From Holosporales bacterium (lineage in GTDB: Bacteria > Pseudomonadota > Alphaproteobacteria > Paracaedibacterales > CANFPP01): DNA of 55,483 bases. A program made the position numbers and the translations under genes. Below, in pieces: positions 16,267 through 25,964 of the stretch; positions within the stretch are counted from its first letter, which is position 1; each line of letters starts with the position of its first letter. The notes below the pieces were generated by a model. It was not told the DNA's origin, made no database searches, and saw only the letters and a program-made list of their open reading frames with translations. The DNA lies in contig CANFPP010000010.1 in the NCBI GenBank assembly GCA_947449005.1, positions 1 through 55,483 on the forward strand, read 5' to 3'.

Positions 16267-18417
16267 TTATATACGCTCAACGGCATTAATAATGGGAACA
16301 GCTCGAAGAGCGGCCTGCACAACACCTAAGTGCTCAACATTTCTAACTTCAACATCTACAAAAAGATCCCAAAACTCTACTGTACGGTGCGTAACCTTTA
16401 GATTCACGATATTCGCAGCTTGTTTACTAATAGCTGTCGTCATGCTCGCCAAACTTCCTGGCTTATTAAAGAAAATAACCTTAAGGCGCCCTACGTGGCG
16501 TTCTTCAGCACCAAGGTTGTCTTCCCAGGATAGATCCAATATGCGCTCAGGGTCGATAGTAGAGCTAACCCCCTCACAATCATGAGTATGTATTGTAACG
16601 CCCGATCCTGTTGTCACAATTCCAATAATTCTATCACCCGGTAAAGGATGGCAACAACCAGCAAAATGCAAGGCCATTCCCGGAATCAAGCCTTTAATAG
16701 GTAAACTTGTTTTGTGAGTTATTTTTGAAGAAGGTTTCGTAATTTCTTTTATTGGAAGCACTTCCTCAAATTTATTTACATTTTTATCTTCCTTCCTCAC
16801 ATACCCTGGAGTATTTACAACGACGTCTTTAAGAGTATGAACCCCCTGCCCAACTGCCGCAAAAAGATCCTCTACATGAGAGTGCTTAAAATGGTGTGTG
16901 ACGCTTGAAAGATTTTTATCCGTAAAATCAATTCCCTCTTTTATAAAGGCCTTATGCACCATAGACTTGCCCAACTCGCCAAATTGCTGACGTTGTTGGC
17001 TTCGAACAAATTTTCTAATACGGGCGCGCGCTTTTCCTGTTACAACAAAACGTTCCCAAGTTGGAGAAGGACATTGATTTTTAGACGTTACAATTTCAAC
17101 CTGATCTCCGTTATGAAGAATGGTTCTAAGCGGCATTTGCCTTCCATTTATCTTAGTAGCAACAGTGCGATCACCAACTGCTGAGTGAATTTCATAAGCA
17201 AAATCAATGGAAGTAGATCCTTTGGGGAGAGAGATTAAATCTCCTTTTGGAGTGAAGCAAAACACCTGATCTTGAAACATTTCTAGCTTTGTATGTTCTA
17301 AAAATTCCTCAGGACCAGATGCCTGTTCTAAAATTTCTAAAAGTCCGCGAAGCCAAGCATATTGTTTGCCATCGTGATATTCTTCGTCATGTTTGTATTG
17401 CCAATGCGCAGCTACACCCAATTCAGAAATCTGATTCATATCTTTTGTGCGAATTTGCATTTCAATACGATGATTGAGAGGGCCCATCAACCATGTATGA
17501 AGAGACTGATATTTATTCGGCTTCGGTGTACTAATATAATCTTTGAAACGTCCTGGAATTACTAGATAATTACTGTGCATCACGCCTAAAGCTTGATAAC
17601 ACTCTGGAACTGTTGAGACGATAATACGAAAAGCCATGATGTCTGAAAGCTGTTCAAAAGCAACATTCTTCTTGTGCATTTTCTGCCAAATTGAATAAGG
17701 AGTTTTTTCTCTTCCCATAACTTGAGAGTTAATACCACTTTTTGTCAAAGCTTCACTTAATTCATTAATAATCGTACTAACAGCATTTTCTGAAGATTCA
17801 TGAAGGAATTTTAGACGACTTAAAATGGAATCTCTAGCTTCGGTATTAAGCTGAGCAAAAGCGAGATCCTCAAGCTCATCCTTGATTCCTTGCATTCCCA
17901 TCCGTTCTGCAAGAGGAACATAAATTTCCATTGTTTCACGGGCAACACGCTTGCGCTTATCTATTGGGACAAACTCAAGAGTTCTCATGTTGTGCAAACG
18001 ATCTGCCAATTTTACAAGCAGTACTCGAATATCATTTGACATAGCTAAGACAAGCTTTCGGAAATTCTCTGCTTGTCTTGTTGCTTCTGATTGAAGCTCT
18101 AGGCGTGAAAGTTTTGTGACTCCGTCAACAAGACGAGCAATCTCAGGACCAAAAAGTTCTTCAATTTCTTCGATTGTGGCAAGGGTATCTTCGACAGTGT
18201 CGTGCAGTAAAGCAGTTACAATTGAATAACAATCAAGGCGCAGCTCAGTTAGAATTCCGGCAACCTCTAGGGGATGCGAAAAGTATGGATCCCCAGAAGC
18301 CCTCGTTTGCGTCCCATGGGCTTTCATAGAAAACACATAGGCACGATTCAATAATTCTTCATCAGCTGAAGGATCGTAAGTTTTAAGTCTTTCTACCAGT
18401 TCAAATTGTCTGATCAT
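16267..18417 (-). CDS. bifunctional (p)ppGpp synthetase/hydrolase, RelA/SpoT homolog
   Basis: The 716-residue protein has all domains of a long RSH enzyme. The HD hydrolase region (HPLEVAGIL, ALLHDTVEDT, VKLADRLHNMRT) is intact. The synthetase domain has TPYSIWQKM, GRFKDYISTPKPNKYQSLHT and EMQIRT; the RFKD motif is the type found in bifunctional enzymes. TGS (VFCFTPKGDLISLPKGST), a Cys-containing zinc-finger region (HFAGCCHPLPGD) and a C-terminal ACT domain follow. Both activities should be present. It sits downstream of rpoZ, as in most Alphaproteobacteria; the single rsh-type gene here is conventionally called rsh, relA or spoT. Confidence 0.95.
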   Translation of the reverse strand: MIRQFELVERLKTYDPSADEELLNRAYVFSMKAHGTQTRASGDPYFSHPLEVAGILTELRLDCYSIVTALLHDTVEDTLATIEEIEELFGPEIARLVDGVTKLSRLELQSEATRQAENFRKLVLAMSNDIRVLLVKLADRLHNMRTLEFVPIDKRKRVARETMEIYVPLAERMGMQGIKDELEDLAFAQLNTEARDSILSRLKFLHESSENAVSTIINELSEALTKSGINSQVMGREKTPYSIWQKMHKKNVAFEQLSDIMAFRIIVSTVPECYQALGVMHSNYLVIPGRFKDYISTPKPNKYQSLHTWLMGPLNHRIEMQIRTKDMNQISELGVAAHWQYKHDEEYHDGKQYAWLRGLLEILEQASGPEEFLEHTKLEMFQDQVFCFTPKGDLISLPKGSTSIDFAYEIHSAVGDRTVATKINGRQMPLRTILHNGDQVEIVTSKNQCPSPTWERFVVTGKARARIRKFVRSQQRQQFGELGKSMVHKAFIKEGIDFTDKNLSSVTHHFKHSHVEDLFAAVGQGVHTLKDVVVNTPGYVRKEDKNVNKFEEVLPIKEITKPSSKITHKTSLPIKGLIPGMALHFAGCCHPLPGDRIIGIVTTGSGVTIHTHDCEGVSSTIDPERILDLSWEDNLGAEERHVGRLKVIFFNKPGSLASMTTAISKQAANIVNLKVTHRTVEFWDLFVDVEVRNVEHLGVVQAALRAVPIINAVERI

Positions 18418-18504
18418 TTAACGCCAGTAGTTTTTTATAAAAGCAGTAAAATAATTCTAGACTACAATTTAAGGTCCTGGAAATTATTTTTTTAAGAAAA
18501 AGAA

Positions 18505-18921
18505 TTATTCTTCAGTTTCATCCTCATCAGAGACTTTGTCTTCAGCCTCATCGTCATCTTCGTCTGACTCATCAATTTCTTCTAATTCTTCTGAGTCATC
18601 GTCATCAGAATCAATTGTTGGCAACATCCATGATTGGTCAGCTTGCATTGCTTCTTGCAATTCATCTTCAAGTTCTGGCTCACCTTCATCAGAAAAAACA
18701 TTCCGTTGCATGCTTTTGATAACGCCATCTCTTAAGGCTATTAATGACACAGATTGCTCGGCAATTTCTCTTAAGGCAACAACCGGATTCTTATCATTAT
18801 TTCTTGCAATTGTTAGCTGAGAGCCAGCAGATATTTCCCGTGCCCGTTTAGCAGCAAAAAGAACTAATTCGAAACGATTAGGAATAATTTCAATACAATC
18901 TTCAACGGTAACTCGAGCCAT
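18505..18921 (-). CDS. rpoZ: RNA polymerase omega subunit with a long acidic tail
   Basis: Residues 1-65 match the omega fold ([30 protein letters not shown], landmarks only, then [10 protein letters not shown]). The protein has 138 residues, longer than the usual 90 to 130. The last 35 residues are almost entirely Asp, Glu and Ser, from [11 protein letters not shown] to the end. Omega stabilises the beta-prime subunit and in some bacteria links (p)ppGpp to the polymerase, which suits its place upstream of rsh. The tail is low-complexity and its role is unknown. Confidence 0.93.
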   Translation of the reverse strand: MARVTVEDCIEIIPNRFELVLFAAKRAREISAGSQLTIARNNDKNPVVALREIAEQSVSLIALRDGVIKSMQRNVFSDEGEPELEDELQEAMQADQSWMLPTIDSDDDDSEELEEIDESDEDDDEAEDKVSDEDETEE

Positions 18922-18997
18922 CAGGCACTCCTCAGCAAATTATTTTGTTAATTATTATATATCTACTATGATAATTACCTATAAAGCAAGGGCCAGC

Positions 18998-19702
18998 TCA
19001 CTTGGCGCCATTATTACTTTGTTGGTAAGAAAACCTTCTTCTCATAGAATCAAAAAAACTATACTGATCTGATGTTGTGCGTTGTCGTGCAACTGGGGTA
19101 GAAAAAGAATTAAAGCTAACTCTTTTAGCTGGCTCGGAATGCCTGCGAACAGGCTTGGAGTCACTTAATATTTCATTCCTCAAATCATCTAAAAAGTGGA
19201 AGTAATCTAAGGTCACATCAATTGAATCATCGGAACGAATCCACAAATCTCGAAGTTCATTTTTGTAATTACTTAGCTTGCCACACTGGGCTAAAAGACT
19301 GTTCACATGACTTTCAACTTCTTTTGGTGAAGTATTTACTAAAAAATAAATAATATCTATTTTATCAAATAAAGTTAAACCACACTCACTTGGCGTATAA
19401 AAAAGTCCGATTTTTAACTCGTCTTTTTCAAAAATTTCTCCTGCACGCCTTGCGGCATAAGGTTTTGCACCCTCTGCTCTTTTTGCAACACTTAGAACAC
19501 TATCTATTTTAGCCACCAGGCCTTCTGGATGGTGAAGCTCTAGCGGGACGTCACTTAGAGTAGTCTGTCCAACAGAATTCACAAAAGACGGCATTGCGTG
19601 CGTTCTTCTGGTAGAGTCTGGAAAAAGCTTCTCTAGAGTGTTACTGCCAAAAACAGGTGTTAAGCAGATTGAAATAATAAGAAGGAGAAGAGAGTAGCCC
19701 AT
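18998..19702 (-). CDS. exported protein of unknown function
   Basis: It begins with a signal peptide (MGYSLLLLIISICLTPVFGS, cleavage likely after FGS). About 215 mature residues follow. The middle is helical with three Cys; the C-terminal 50 residues are basic and Ser-rich, probably disordered, and include RRHSEPAKRVSFNSF. That tail contains patterns like eukaryotic short linear motifs (R-x-x-S-x-P and RVSF). No known domain is visible. It lies alone between rpoZ and rlmE. An exported or secreted host-directed protein is possible but not shown. Confidence 0.65.
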   Translation of the reverse strand: MGYSLLLLIISICLTPVFGSNTLEKLFPDSTRRTHAMPSFVNSVGQTTLSDVPLELHHPEGLVAKIDSVLSVAKRAEGAKPYAARRAGEIFEKDELKIGLFYTPSECGLTLFDKIDIIYFLVNTSPKEVESHVNSLLAQCGKLSNYKNELRDLWIRSDDSIDVTLDYFHFLDDLRNEILSDSKPVRRHSEPAKRVSFNSFSTPVARQRTTSDQYSFFDSMRRRFSYQQSNNGAK

Positions 19703-19774
19703 ACAAAGAATCTTTCATTTGCAAACCCTTGCTTCTATTAACCATCCCTAAAAGTTAACAAATCGTTAATATTT

Positions 19775-20443
19775 TTATTTTCCTCTGAAGCCTACAGCGA
19801 CTAAGTACATTTCTGCAGATTCTTTGCGGCTTGAGTTTGGTTTAAAATGGCTAACTTTACGAAATGCTTTCTTAAGTTGAGCGAGGAGTTGTGCTTCTGC
19901 GCCACCTCTTAATACTTTTGCAACAATCGAGCCGCCCGGCTTTAGAGCCATAAAAGAAAATTCGCAAACAGCTTCAAGAAGAGCCATAATTCTTATGTGA
20001 TCAACATCAGACATTCCACAAGAAGGGGCAGCCATATCACTTAATATAACATCAGCTAAAGATCCACCCAAACGATCTGAGATGATTTGAGGCGCATCTT
20101 CTGTCATGAAATCTAATTGCATAATATCAACTTGCGGGATTGGATCAATGGCTTGAAGATCTATTGCTAAAACTTTTCCGTGCGCCTTTACTTTTTCCAC
20201 TGCAACTTGTGACCAGCCGCCAGGCGCTGCACCTAAATCAATAACAATGGCACCAGGCTTTAAAAGCTTAAATTTGGTTTCAATTTCTAAAAGCTTAAAA
20301 GCCGCACGCGACCTATAACCAAGGTCTTTTGCTTTTTGCACAAAAGGGTCATTAAGCTGTCTGAGAAGCCATTTTTTAGAAGACTCAGTCCGATCAGATT
20401 TATTCTTCAGAAGAAGAGTCTTATTATTGCGAGGTTTTTGCAT
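19775..20443 (-). CDS. rlmE: 23S rRNA (uridine-2'-O-)-methyltransferase RlmE (FtsJ/RrmJ)
   Basis: It methylates the 2'-O of U2552 in 23S rRNA, late in 50S assembly. The SAM site is VIDLGAAPGGWSQVAVEKV. The catalytic K-D-K-E tetrad fits: Lys in YRSRAAFKLLEI, Asp in VILSDMAAP, Lys in GGSIVAKVLRG, and Glu in SSRKESAEMYLVA. The length of 222 residues is typical. It is transcribed away from tRNA-Gln, with a 260-base gap containing three TTCCGAGTA repeats. Confidence 0.95.
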   Translation of the reverse strand: MQKPRNNKTLLLKNKSDRTESSKKWLLRQLNDPFVQKAKDLGYRSRAAFKLLEIETKFKLLKPGAIVIDLGAAPGGWSQVAVEKVKAHGKVLAIDLQAIDPIPQVDIMQLDFMTEDAPQIISDRLGGSLADVILSDMAAPSCGMSDVDHIRIMALLEAVCEFSFMALKPGGSIVAKVLRGGAEAQLLAQLKKAFRKVSHFKPNSSRKESAEMYLVAVGFRGK

Positions 20444-20524
20444 AGTTAGATTTTACCAGTTGGAAAACCGCATTAAAGCATATCTCTGAAAATACCGCTA
20501 TAAAAAAGCATTTCCGCACCCGAC

Positions 20525-20556
20525 TTCCGAGTAGCTTCCGAGTAAATTTCCGAGTA
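20525..20556. repeat. three direct repeats TTCCGAGTA
   Basis: TTCCGAGTA occurs at 20525-20533, 20536-20544 and 20548-20556, at steps of 11 and 12 bases, close to one helical turn. They lie in the gap between divergent rlmE and tRNA-Gln. The spacing suggests side-by-side binding sites for a regulator on one face of the DNA. No promoter is clear next to them. A short slipped duplication is the alternative. Confidence 0.5.
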
Positions 20557-20706
20557 CGTGGCGCTTGTTGTTATTACTATAAAACAGTATTTATAGGAAA
20601 AATTTTGAGGCATACAAGCTATTTTTAGCTGACATAATGTTCAATACTATGGTAGCAATGATGTGACTGTTGATTGAGACATGATTTAAGACAGCAAAAA
20701 AAATGA

Positions 20707-20780
20707 TGGGGGATAGTTTAGCGGTAGAACTCTCGGCTCTGACCCGAGCAACTCTGGTTCGAATCCAGGTCCCCCAGCCA
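20707..20780 (+). tRNA. tRNA-Gln (CTG)
   Basis: A 74-base cloverleaf opens TGGGGGAT and ends with encoded CCA. The anticodon stem CTCGG/CCGAG holds loop CTCTGAC, giving anticodon CTG, and the T-loop is GTTCGAATC. The acceptor starting with U and G is characteristic of tRNA-Gln. It lies 32 bases upstream of the glycosyltransferase gene. Confidence 0.92.
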
Positions 20781-20812
20781 CATCACCTTTTTTAAAGAGA
20801 ATTATGTAATAA

Positions 20813-21886
20813 ATGATCAACTGTCTATCTATGTTAGAGACTCCTTTGAATATTATTATCTCGGCATTAGTGTTTATTGCATCTGCTCTGTTAACAAAAA
20901 TGATGATTAGAATTAATATCTCTGCAATTCCTCTTGAAAGATCCTCTCACACTCATCCAACACCAACAGCTGGCGGTGTCGGTATAATTTTAAGCTTTCT
21001 TGTTGGTTTAAACATCTTTGTCTTTTTGACCAAATCAACAAATATTCTTTATTATCATAGCATTCTCCACTACACACTGGCTGCGGTGATTCTAGCAATC
21101 GTCAGTTTATATGATGATTGTAAGCCGTTGTCTTATCGATTTCGGATTGCTATCCACATTCTTTGCGCTGCTTTAGTTGTCATTCCTAATTTTCAGATTG
21201 AATTTCCTGCTTTAAATTTAGAAATGACTCCAACAGTTCTGCAAGCTGGGTTGGCTATTTTGGCTCTTGTTTCTTTAATGAATGCAACTAATTTTATTGA
21301 TGGATTAGATGGGTTATTGTCAGGAACTTTTCTTGTTAGCCTTCCCTTCTCTGCTCTTGTTTTGCTGCCAACAGATTCCTCTATCCTTATCGTTTACAGC
21401 TTATTGTTTGCAGCTGTTTTAGGGTTTTTAATTTTTAACTTTCCGAAAGCAAAAATCTTTATTGGTGATATTGGCAGTACATTTTTGGGACTTACCATCG
21501 GCTTCCTAGCTTTGTTTTCTCAATATTTTTATCCAGAGACTTCAACAGCAGCTATTGTACACCGAGGCTTTATTTTTACCCTTTGCCCATTAAGCTTTAT
21601 CTGGTTTGATGTCTTTTTCACGCTTTGTCGGCGTATCTATCTGGGCAGAAAATTGACAGAAGCTCACCGAGATCACCTTGCTCAACTTCTTCATCGCTGT
21701 GGTTACACGCATCCACAAGTTAGCAGCCTATACTTTATGGTAACTACTCTTGCAGGGTTTCTGACGGTATTTTGTCATTGGGGAATTATATCTTTTATTA
21801 ATTTCTTTATGATTTATGCCTTTTTTCAAAGTTTATTTGCTTATTGGGTTTTTTCTCAAACGACAAAATATAAAATAGCTACGTAA
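20813..21886 (+). CDS. WecA/MraY-type polyprenyl-phosphate sugar-1-phosphate transferase
   Basis: About ten hydrophobic segments span the protein. It has family-4 motifs: an N-terminal PTAGGVGI, an acidic loop LYDDCKPLS, NATNFIDGLDGLLSG with the catalytic Asp residues, and IFIGDIGSTFLG. These enzymes attach the first sugar phosphate to undecaprenyl phosphate, starting O-antigen or capsule synthesis. The sequence fits the WecA/WbpL side better than MraY. An alternative start is the ATG at 20831. recO begins directly after its stop, so it heads an operon with recO and parC, an unusual partner. Confidence 0.88.
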   Translation: MINCLSMLETPLNIIISALVFIASALLTKMMIRINISAIPLERSSHTHPTPTAGGVGIILSFLVGLNIFVFLTKSTNILYYHSILHYTLAAVILAIVSLYDDCKPLSYRFRIAIHILCAALVVIPNFQIEFPALNLEMTPTVLQAGLAILALVSLMNATNFIDGLDGLLSGTFLVSLPFSALVLLPTDSSILIVYSLLFAAVLGFLIFNFPKAKIFIGDIGSTFLGLTIGFLALFSQYFYPETSTAAIVHRGFIFTLCPLSFIWFDVFFTLCRRIYLGRKLTEAHRDHLAQLLHRCGYTHPQVSSLYFMVTTLAGFLTVFCHWGIISFINFFMIYAFFQSLFAYWVFSQTTKYKIAT

Positions 21887-22606
21887 ATGCAATGGAATGA
21901 TAAAGGAATCATTTTAAGAGAACGTCCTTATGGAGAAACGCACAGGATTATAACAATCCTAACTGAAGAGCATGGACGTCATGCGGGACTTGTGCGAATT
22001 TCTACAAAATCTAAAAACAGCCAAACATTCCAGCCAGGAAATTATGTGGATGCTGTATGGTCAGCACGCTTGCCTGATCAACTAGGTTACTGGAAAATTG
22101 ACCCATTATTCATGGCTTCTGCTCGTTTATTGAATCATCCTAAGCAATTAGCTGCCTTAAGCGCCGCTTGTTCGATAATGGATATTGCTCTTCCTGAAAG
22201 GCATCCTTACAATAGTTTATATCAAGCGTTAGAATTTCTTATTGATAAACTGCTCTGGACAGAGAATTGGCATGTTTTCTATATTTACTTTGAACTTTGT
22301 TTATTAAACGATCTTGGATTTGGTTTAGATTTGAAAAAATGCGCAGTAACTGGTACTTCTGATAATCTAGTTTATGTTTCGCCAAAAACAGGTAGAGCCG
22401 TTTCAAGTGACGCCGGTAAAGCGTATCACGATCATTTACTAGTCTTGCCAACTTTTATAAGATTAGGCAGCATAGAGTGTAATGAGCCACGCGAGATAGA
22501 ACAAGGAATGACGTTAACAGGATATTTTTTACATCGTCATATTTTTATGAATGGTGGATTACCACCCATTAGACAACGATTAGCAGAAATGATATACGCA
22601 GCATGA
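21887..22606 (+). CDS. recO: DNA repair protein RecO
   Basis: RecO acts with RecR to load RecA on single-stranded DNA in gap repair. The N-terminal OB-fold motif [28 protein letters not shown] is diagnostic (given as landmarks [11 protein letters not shown] and ILTEEHG). A helical centre and a Cys-containing part (LKKCAVTG) follow; the four-Cys zinc finger of other RecO proteins is not complete. The length of 239 residues is normal. It starts immediately after the transferase stop and overlaps parC by four bases. It is separated from its usual partner era. Confidence 0.92.
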   Translation: MQWNDKGIILRERPYGETHRIITILTEEHGRHAGLVRISTKSKNSQTFQPGNYVDAVWSARLPDQLGYWKIDPLFMASARLLNHPKQLAALSAACSIMDIALPERHPYNSLYQALEFLIDKLLWTENWHVFYIYFELCLLNDLGFGLDLKKCAVTGTSDNLVYVSPKTGRAVSSDAGKAYHDHLLVLPTFIRLGSIECNEPREIEQGMTLTGYFLHRHIFMNGGLPPIRQRLAEMIYAA

Positions 22607-24822
22607 CAAAAACTGACATCGTCCAGAATATTGGCTTTGAAAAAGCACTGAGTGAGAGATACCTTGCTTATGCACTCTCTACTATTATGTCACGCTCGCT
22701 GCCAGACGTGCGAGATGGTTTAAAGCCGGTTCACCGTCGCCTTATTTATGCGATGCAACAGCTTCACCTTAATCCAAATTCCAGCTTTAAAAAATCGGCA
22801 CGCGTCGTTGGTGATGTCATGGGTAAGTTTCACCCGCATGGTGACACTGCTATTTATGATGCTTTAGTGCGTTTGGCTCAGGACTTTTCCGTGCGCTACC
22901 CGTTAATTGAAGGTCAAGGAAACTTTGGTAACATCGATGGAGATAACGCTGCTGCGATGCGTTATACGGAAGCCAGACTTACTGAAGTTTCTATTCTTTT
23001 AATGGAAGGGTTAGAGGAAAATGCCATTGATTTCCGCTCTACCTATGATGGTGAAGCGCAAGAGCCTATCGTATTCCCTTCAGCATTTCCCAATCTTTTA
23101 GCAAATGGAGCAACAGGAATTGCCGTTGGTATGGCAACGTCTATTCCACCTCATAACGTTGACGAAATATGTTCCGCTCTCATCCATCTAATTAAAAAAC
23201 CAGATGCACCAGTTTCAGATTTGGTCAATTTTATCGAGGGGCCAGACTTTCCAACTGGAGGGCTTTTGGTTGAATCAAAAGAGTCAATTCTGAAATCATA
23301 CGAAACAGGAAGAGGAAGTTTCCGACTTAGAGCTCAATGGGTCGTTGAAAAAGGAAAAGGTAGCTCGTACGCAATTGTTATTACTGAAATTCCTTTTCAA
23401 GTTGGTAAATCAAAGCTCATTGAGAAAATTGCAAACCTGTTACTGGATAAAAAGCTACCACTTCTTGGCAATATTACGGATGAATCAACCGACGAGATTC
23501 GTGTTGTGTTAGAACCAAAAAACCATAGCATTGATTCAATAATGCTCATGGAGTCTTTATTTAGAACAACAGACCTTGAAACCAGAATTCCACTTAACAT
23601 GAACGTTTTGGATGGAAATAATATTCCGCAGGTTATGTCTTTGAAGGGAATCCTTCAGGCCTTCCTAAACCATAGGAAAGTTGTTCAAGAACGCCGAGCA
23701 CTGCACCGCCTGAGCCAAATACTCGCTCGCTTAGAGCTTTTGAGCGGTTACCTCATCGCTTATTTGAATCTCGATGAAGTCATTCGCATTATCAGAGAAG
23801 ATGATGAGCCAAAGCAAGTTATGATTGAACGCTTTAACTTAAGCGAAATTCAGGCAGAAGCCATTCTTAACATGCGTCTTAGAAGCCTTAGAAAGCTTCA
23901 AGAGATTGAGATTCGCCAAGAATATGCGGATCTTGAAAATGAAAAACATGGCATTGAAAAACTCTTGGCTGATCCGGCAATGCAATGGCAAAAGATTAAG
24001 GAAGAATTAAAAGCTCTTCAAATCAAGTTTAGTAAAAAAACAATCTTGGGTAAACGCCGTACAATTCTGTCTGATCCACCTGCAATCATTGATCTAACGA
24101 TTGTGAATGAAATTGAAAAAGAAGACGTAACAATTGTTTGTTCGCAAAAAAATTGGATTCGTTGCGTAAAAGGCCACCAAGAAACTGATCTGAAATACAA
24201 AGACGGTGATGAGGCAAATTATATATTAACAGCGCAAACCACTGACAAGCTGATTCTATTCGCAACGAACGGGCGCTTTTACACTTTATCGGTAGATAAG
24301 CTGCCAAGGAATCGTGGCCACGGCGAAGCTTTAAGACTTCTTATTGATTTAGATAATAGTGAAGAAATTATTACAATGATGGTTGCAACGTCGGCGAACA
24401 AGGATGCCTCTTATTTAGTTACCGCGACAGATGGCAAAGGCTTTATTGTTAAAGCAAGCGATACTCTTGCTCAAACACGCTCTGGAAAGCAGGTTCTAAG
24501 CCTAGGTGAAGACTGCAAAGCCAAAGCCTGCATCCCCATCACAGGTGAATCAGTTGCCGTTATTGGTGAAAACCGTAAGCTCTTAATCTTTAGTGTAAGC
24601 GAATTACCAATTATGACACGCGGACGTGGCGTTACCTTGCAAAAATATAAAGATGGAACATTAAGTGATATCAAGATATTTAATATAGAAGATGGCCTTA
24701 GCTGGAAACGAAACAGTAAAGTTTTCACGGAAAAAGATCTTCGCACCTGGCAAGGTAAAAGAGCTGCTGCAGGAAGATTAGCTCCGCTTGGTTTTCCTAG
24801 ATCCAATAAATTTGAAGTTTAA
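22603..24822 (+). CDS. parC: DNA topoisomerase IV subunit A
   Basis: ParC with ParE decatenates chromosomes. The N-terminus reads [30 protein letters not shown], typical of the family (landmarks [13 protein letters not shown] and GLKPVHRR). The catalytic Tyr121 lies in [12 protein letters not shown]. The quinolone-determining loop reads [12 protein letters not shown]. The C-terminal part lacks the GyrA box (QRRGGKG-like) and is short, which supports ParC over GyrA. Length is 739 residues. It overlaps recO by ATGA. Confidence 0.95.
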   Translation: MTKTDIVQNIGFEKALSERYLAYALSTIMSRSLPDVRDGLKPVHRRLIYAMQQLHLNPNSSFKKSARVVGDVMGKFHPHGDTAIYDALVRLAQDFSVRYPLIEGQGNFGNIDGDNAAAMRYTEARLTEVSILLMEGLEENAIDFRSTYDGEAQEPIVFPSAFPNLLANGATGIAVGMATSIPPHNVDEICSALIHLIKKPDAPVSDLVNFIEGPDFPTGGLLVESKESILKSYETGRGSFRLRAQWVVEKGKGSSYAIVITEIPFQVGKSKLIEKIANLLLDKKLPLLGNITDESTDEIRVVLEPKNHSIDSIMLMESLFRTTDLETRIPLNMNVLDGNNIPQVMSLKGILQAFLNHRKVVQERRALHRLSQILARLELLSGYLIAYLNLDEVIRIIREDDEPKQVMIERFNLSEIQAEAILNMRLRSLRKLQEIEIRQEYADLENEKHGIEKLLADPAMQWQKIKEELKALQIKFSKKTILGKRRTILSDPPAIIDLTIVNEIEKEDVTIVCSQKNWIRCVKGHQETDLKYKDGDEANYILTAQTTDKLILFATNGRFYTLSVDKLPRNRGHGEALRLLIDLDNSEEIITMMVATSANKDASYLVTATDGKGFIVKASDTLAQTRSGKQVLSLGEDCKAKACIPITGESVAVIGENRKLLIFSVSELPIMTRGRGVTLQKYKDGTLSDIKIFNIEDGLSWKRNSKVFTEKDLRTWQGKRAAAGRLAPLGFPRSNKFEV

Positions 24823-24902
24823 ATAAAACAAGTGTTGCAAATAGTGGTCAGAAAACGTTAGAAATTAATAGTTGCTTAAAATTTATTCTAAATTGCGCGG
24901 TT

Positions 24903-25946
24903 ATGCAGAAAAAAAATCTTACGATATACTTATTTCTTATTGCCATCATTTTCTTGTGTGGCTGGTTCTTTCTGTATTTTGATAGAACTCGTGTTGATTT
25001 AACTCAATTAAGTTCAGTTGAACCTAACCCTAACCACACTCATATTTTGGTTTCAATTAAACCGATTCATTCGCTTGTGGCAGCGGTTATGGAAGGAGTT
25101 GCAGAACCAGCTCTTTTGATTAAAGGAGCGCAATCACCTCATACACACGCTTTAACTCCTGAAGAAGCAAAAACACTTTCTTCTGCAACCCTTGTGTTTT
25201 GGGTTGGTGAAGTATACGAAGCTCATATGGCACGGCCCTTAAAAAAACTTGCAACAAAAGCACACATTGTGAAGCTTAGTGATCTTAAAGGATTAACTCT
25301 TTACAATAATAGATTTTGCGAAGAAAAGCATAGCTCACATAAACACAACCATAGTCACGATCATCACCACGATCATGGACATGACCATGATCACGGTCAT
25401 CATCACGACTCTTCTTCGATAGACGGTCATCTTTGGCTTGCACCAGCTAATGCGAAAGTTATTGTATTAGCCATTACAGAAGAACTAATTGCTATAGACC
25501 CAGCAAATTCTGCTCGTTATAAAGCAAACTCAAAAATTCTTATAAGAAGACTTGATCAGCTAGAAAAGAAACTCGCAGACAGACTTAGTAAAATCCAAAA
25601 CAAACCTTACATCATCTATCACGATTTCATGCAGTATTTTGACAATGCGTTCAAAACGCAAGCCATAGCAGCGATTACAAGTGACCCAGATCATGCCCCT
25701 AACGCTCATAATCTCGTAAGCTTAAGAAAGTTACTAAAGAAAGATCCTAAAAACCCAGGGAAACAAGCATCATGTGTTTTCACGGAACCTCAAGCAGCTA
25801 ATAAAGTTGTACAAAATTTGGCAAAAGAAGCTGGAGTTCCCTGTCATAGCTTGGATTATCTTGGGGTTAATGTAAAAGAAGGACCTCATGCGTATTTTGA
25901 TATTATGCGTGATTTAGCAAGAGATTTGCTTAAGGGCCTAGAATAA
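24903..25946 (+). CDS. znuA: zinc ABC transporter substrate-binding protein
   Basis: An N-terminal membrane anchor or signal (IYLFLIAIIFLCGWFFLYF) precedes a cluster A-I solute-binding fold. Metal ligands are in SIKPIHSLVAAV, in QSPHTHALTP and in the late YHDFMQYF region. Between the first two ligands lies a His/Asp-rich loop (about residues 140-172, many HDH and HHDH units) that captures zinc in ZnuA proteins. The C-terminal half has TEPQA. The permease and ATPase genes (znuB, znuC) are not in the window, and no Zur-type palindrome is evident upstream. nadK follows by 18 bases. Confidence 0.9.
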   Translation: MQKKNLTIYLFLIAIIFLCGWFFLYFDRTRVDLTQLSSVEPNPNHTHILVSIKPIHSLVAAVMEGVAEPALLIKGAQSPHTHALTPEEAKTLSSATLVFWVGEVYEAHMARPLKKLATKAHIVKLSDLKGLTLYNNRFCEEKHSSHKHNHSHDHHHDHGHDHDHGHHHDSSSIDGHLWLAPANAKVIVLAITEELIAIDPANSARYKANSKILIRRLDQLEKKLADRLSKIQNKPYIIYHDFMQYFDNAFKTQAIAAITSDPDHAPNAHNLVSLRKLLKKDPKNPGKQASCVFTEPQAANKVVQNLAKEAGVPCHSLDYLGVNVKEGPHAYFDIMRDLARDLLKGLE

Positions 25947-25954
25947 AAAGGAGG
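25947..25954 (+). promoter_or_regulatory. ribosome binding site that fixes the TTG start of nadK
   Basis: AAGGAGGA, nearly the full anti-16S complement, lies 10 bases before TTG at 25965. No ATG is near in this frame before the conserved GGDG region. It is the strongest Shine-Dalgarno sequence noticed in the window and may offset the weak start codon. Confidence 0.7.
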
Positions 25955-25964
25955 ATTTTTTCCT

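Noticed and set aside
16267..16325. longer acpS start at 16325
   Set aside because: The extra 20 residues lie inside rsh and precede the conserved MIVGIGTDLVD start.
20525..20556. CRISPR-like array
   Set aside because: The repeats are only 9 bases with spacers of 2 to 3 bases; no cas gene is in the window.
24823..24902. Zur-type operator before znuA
   Set aside because: I looked for an AT-rich palindrome of the Zur kind and found none convincing.
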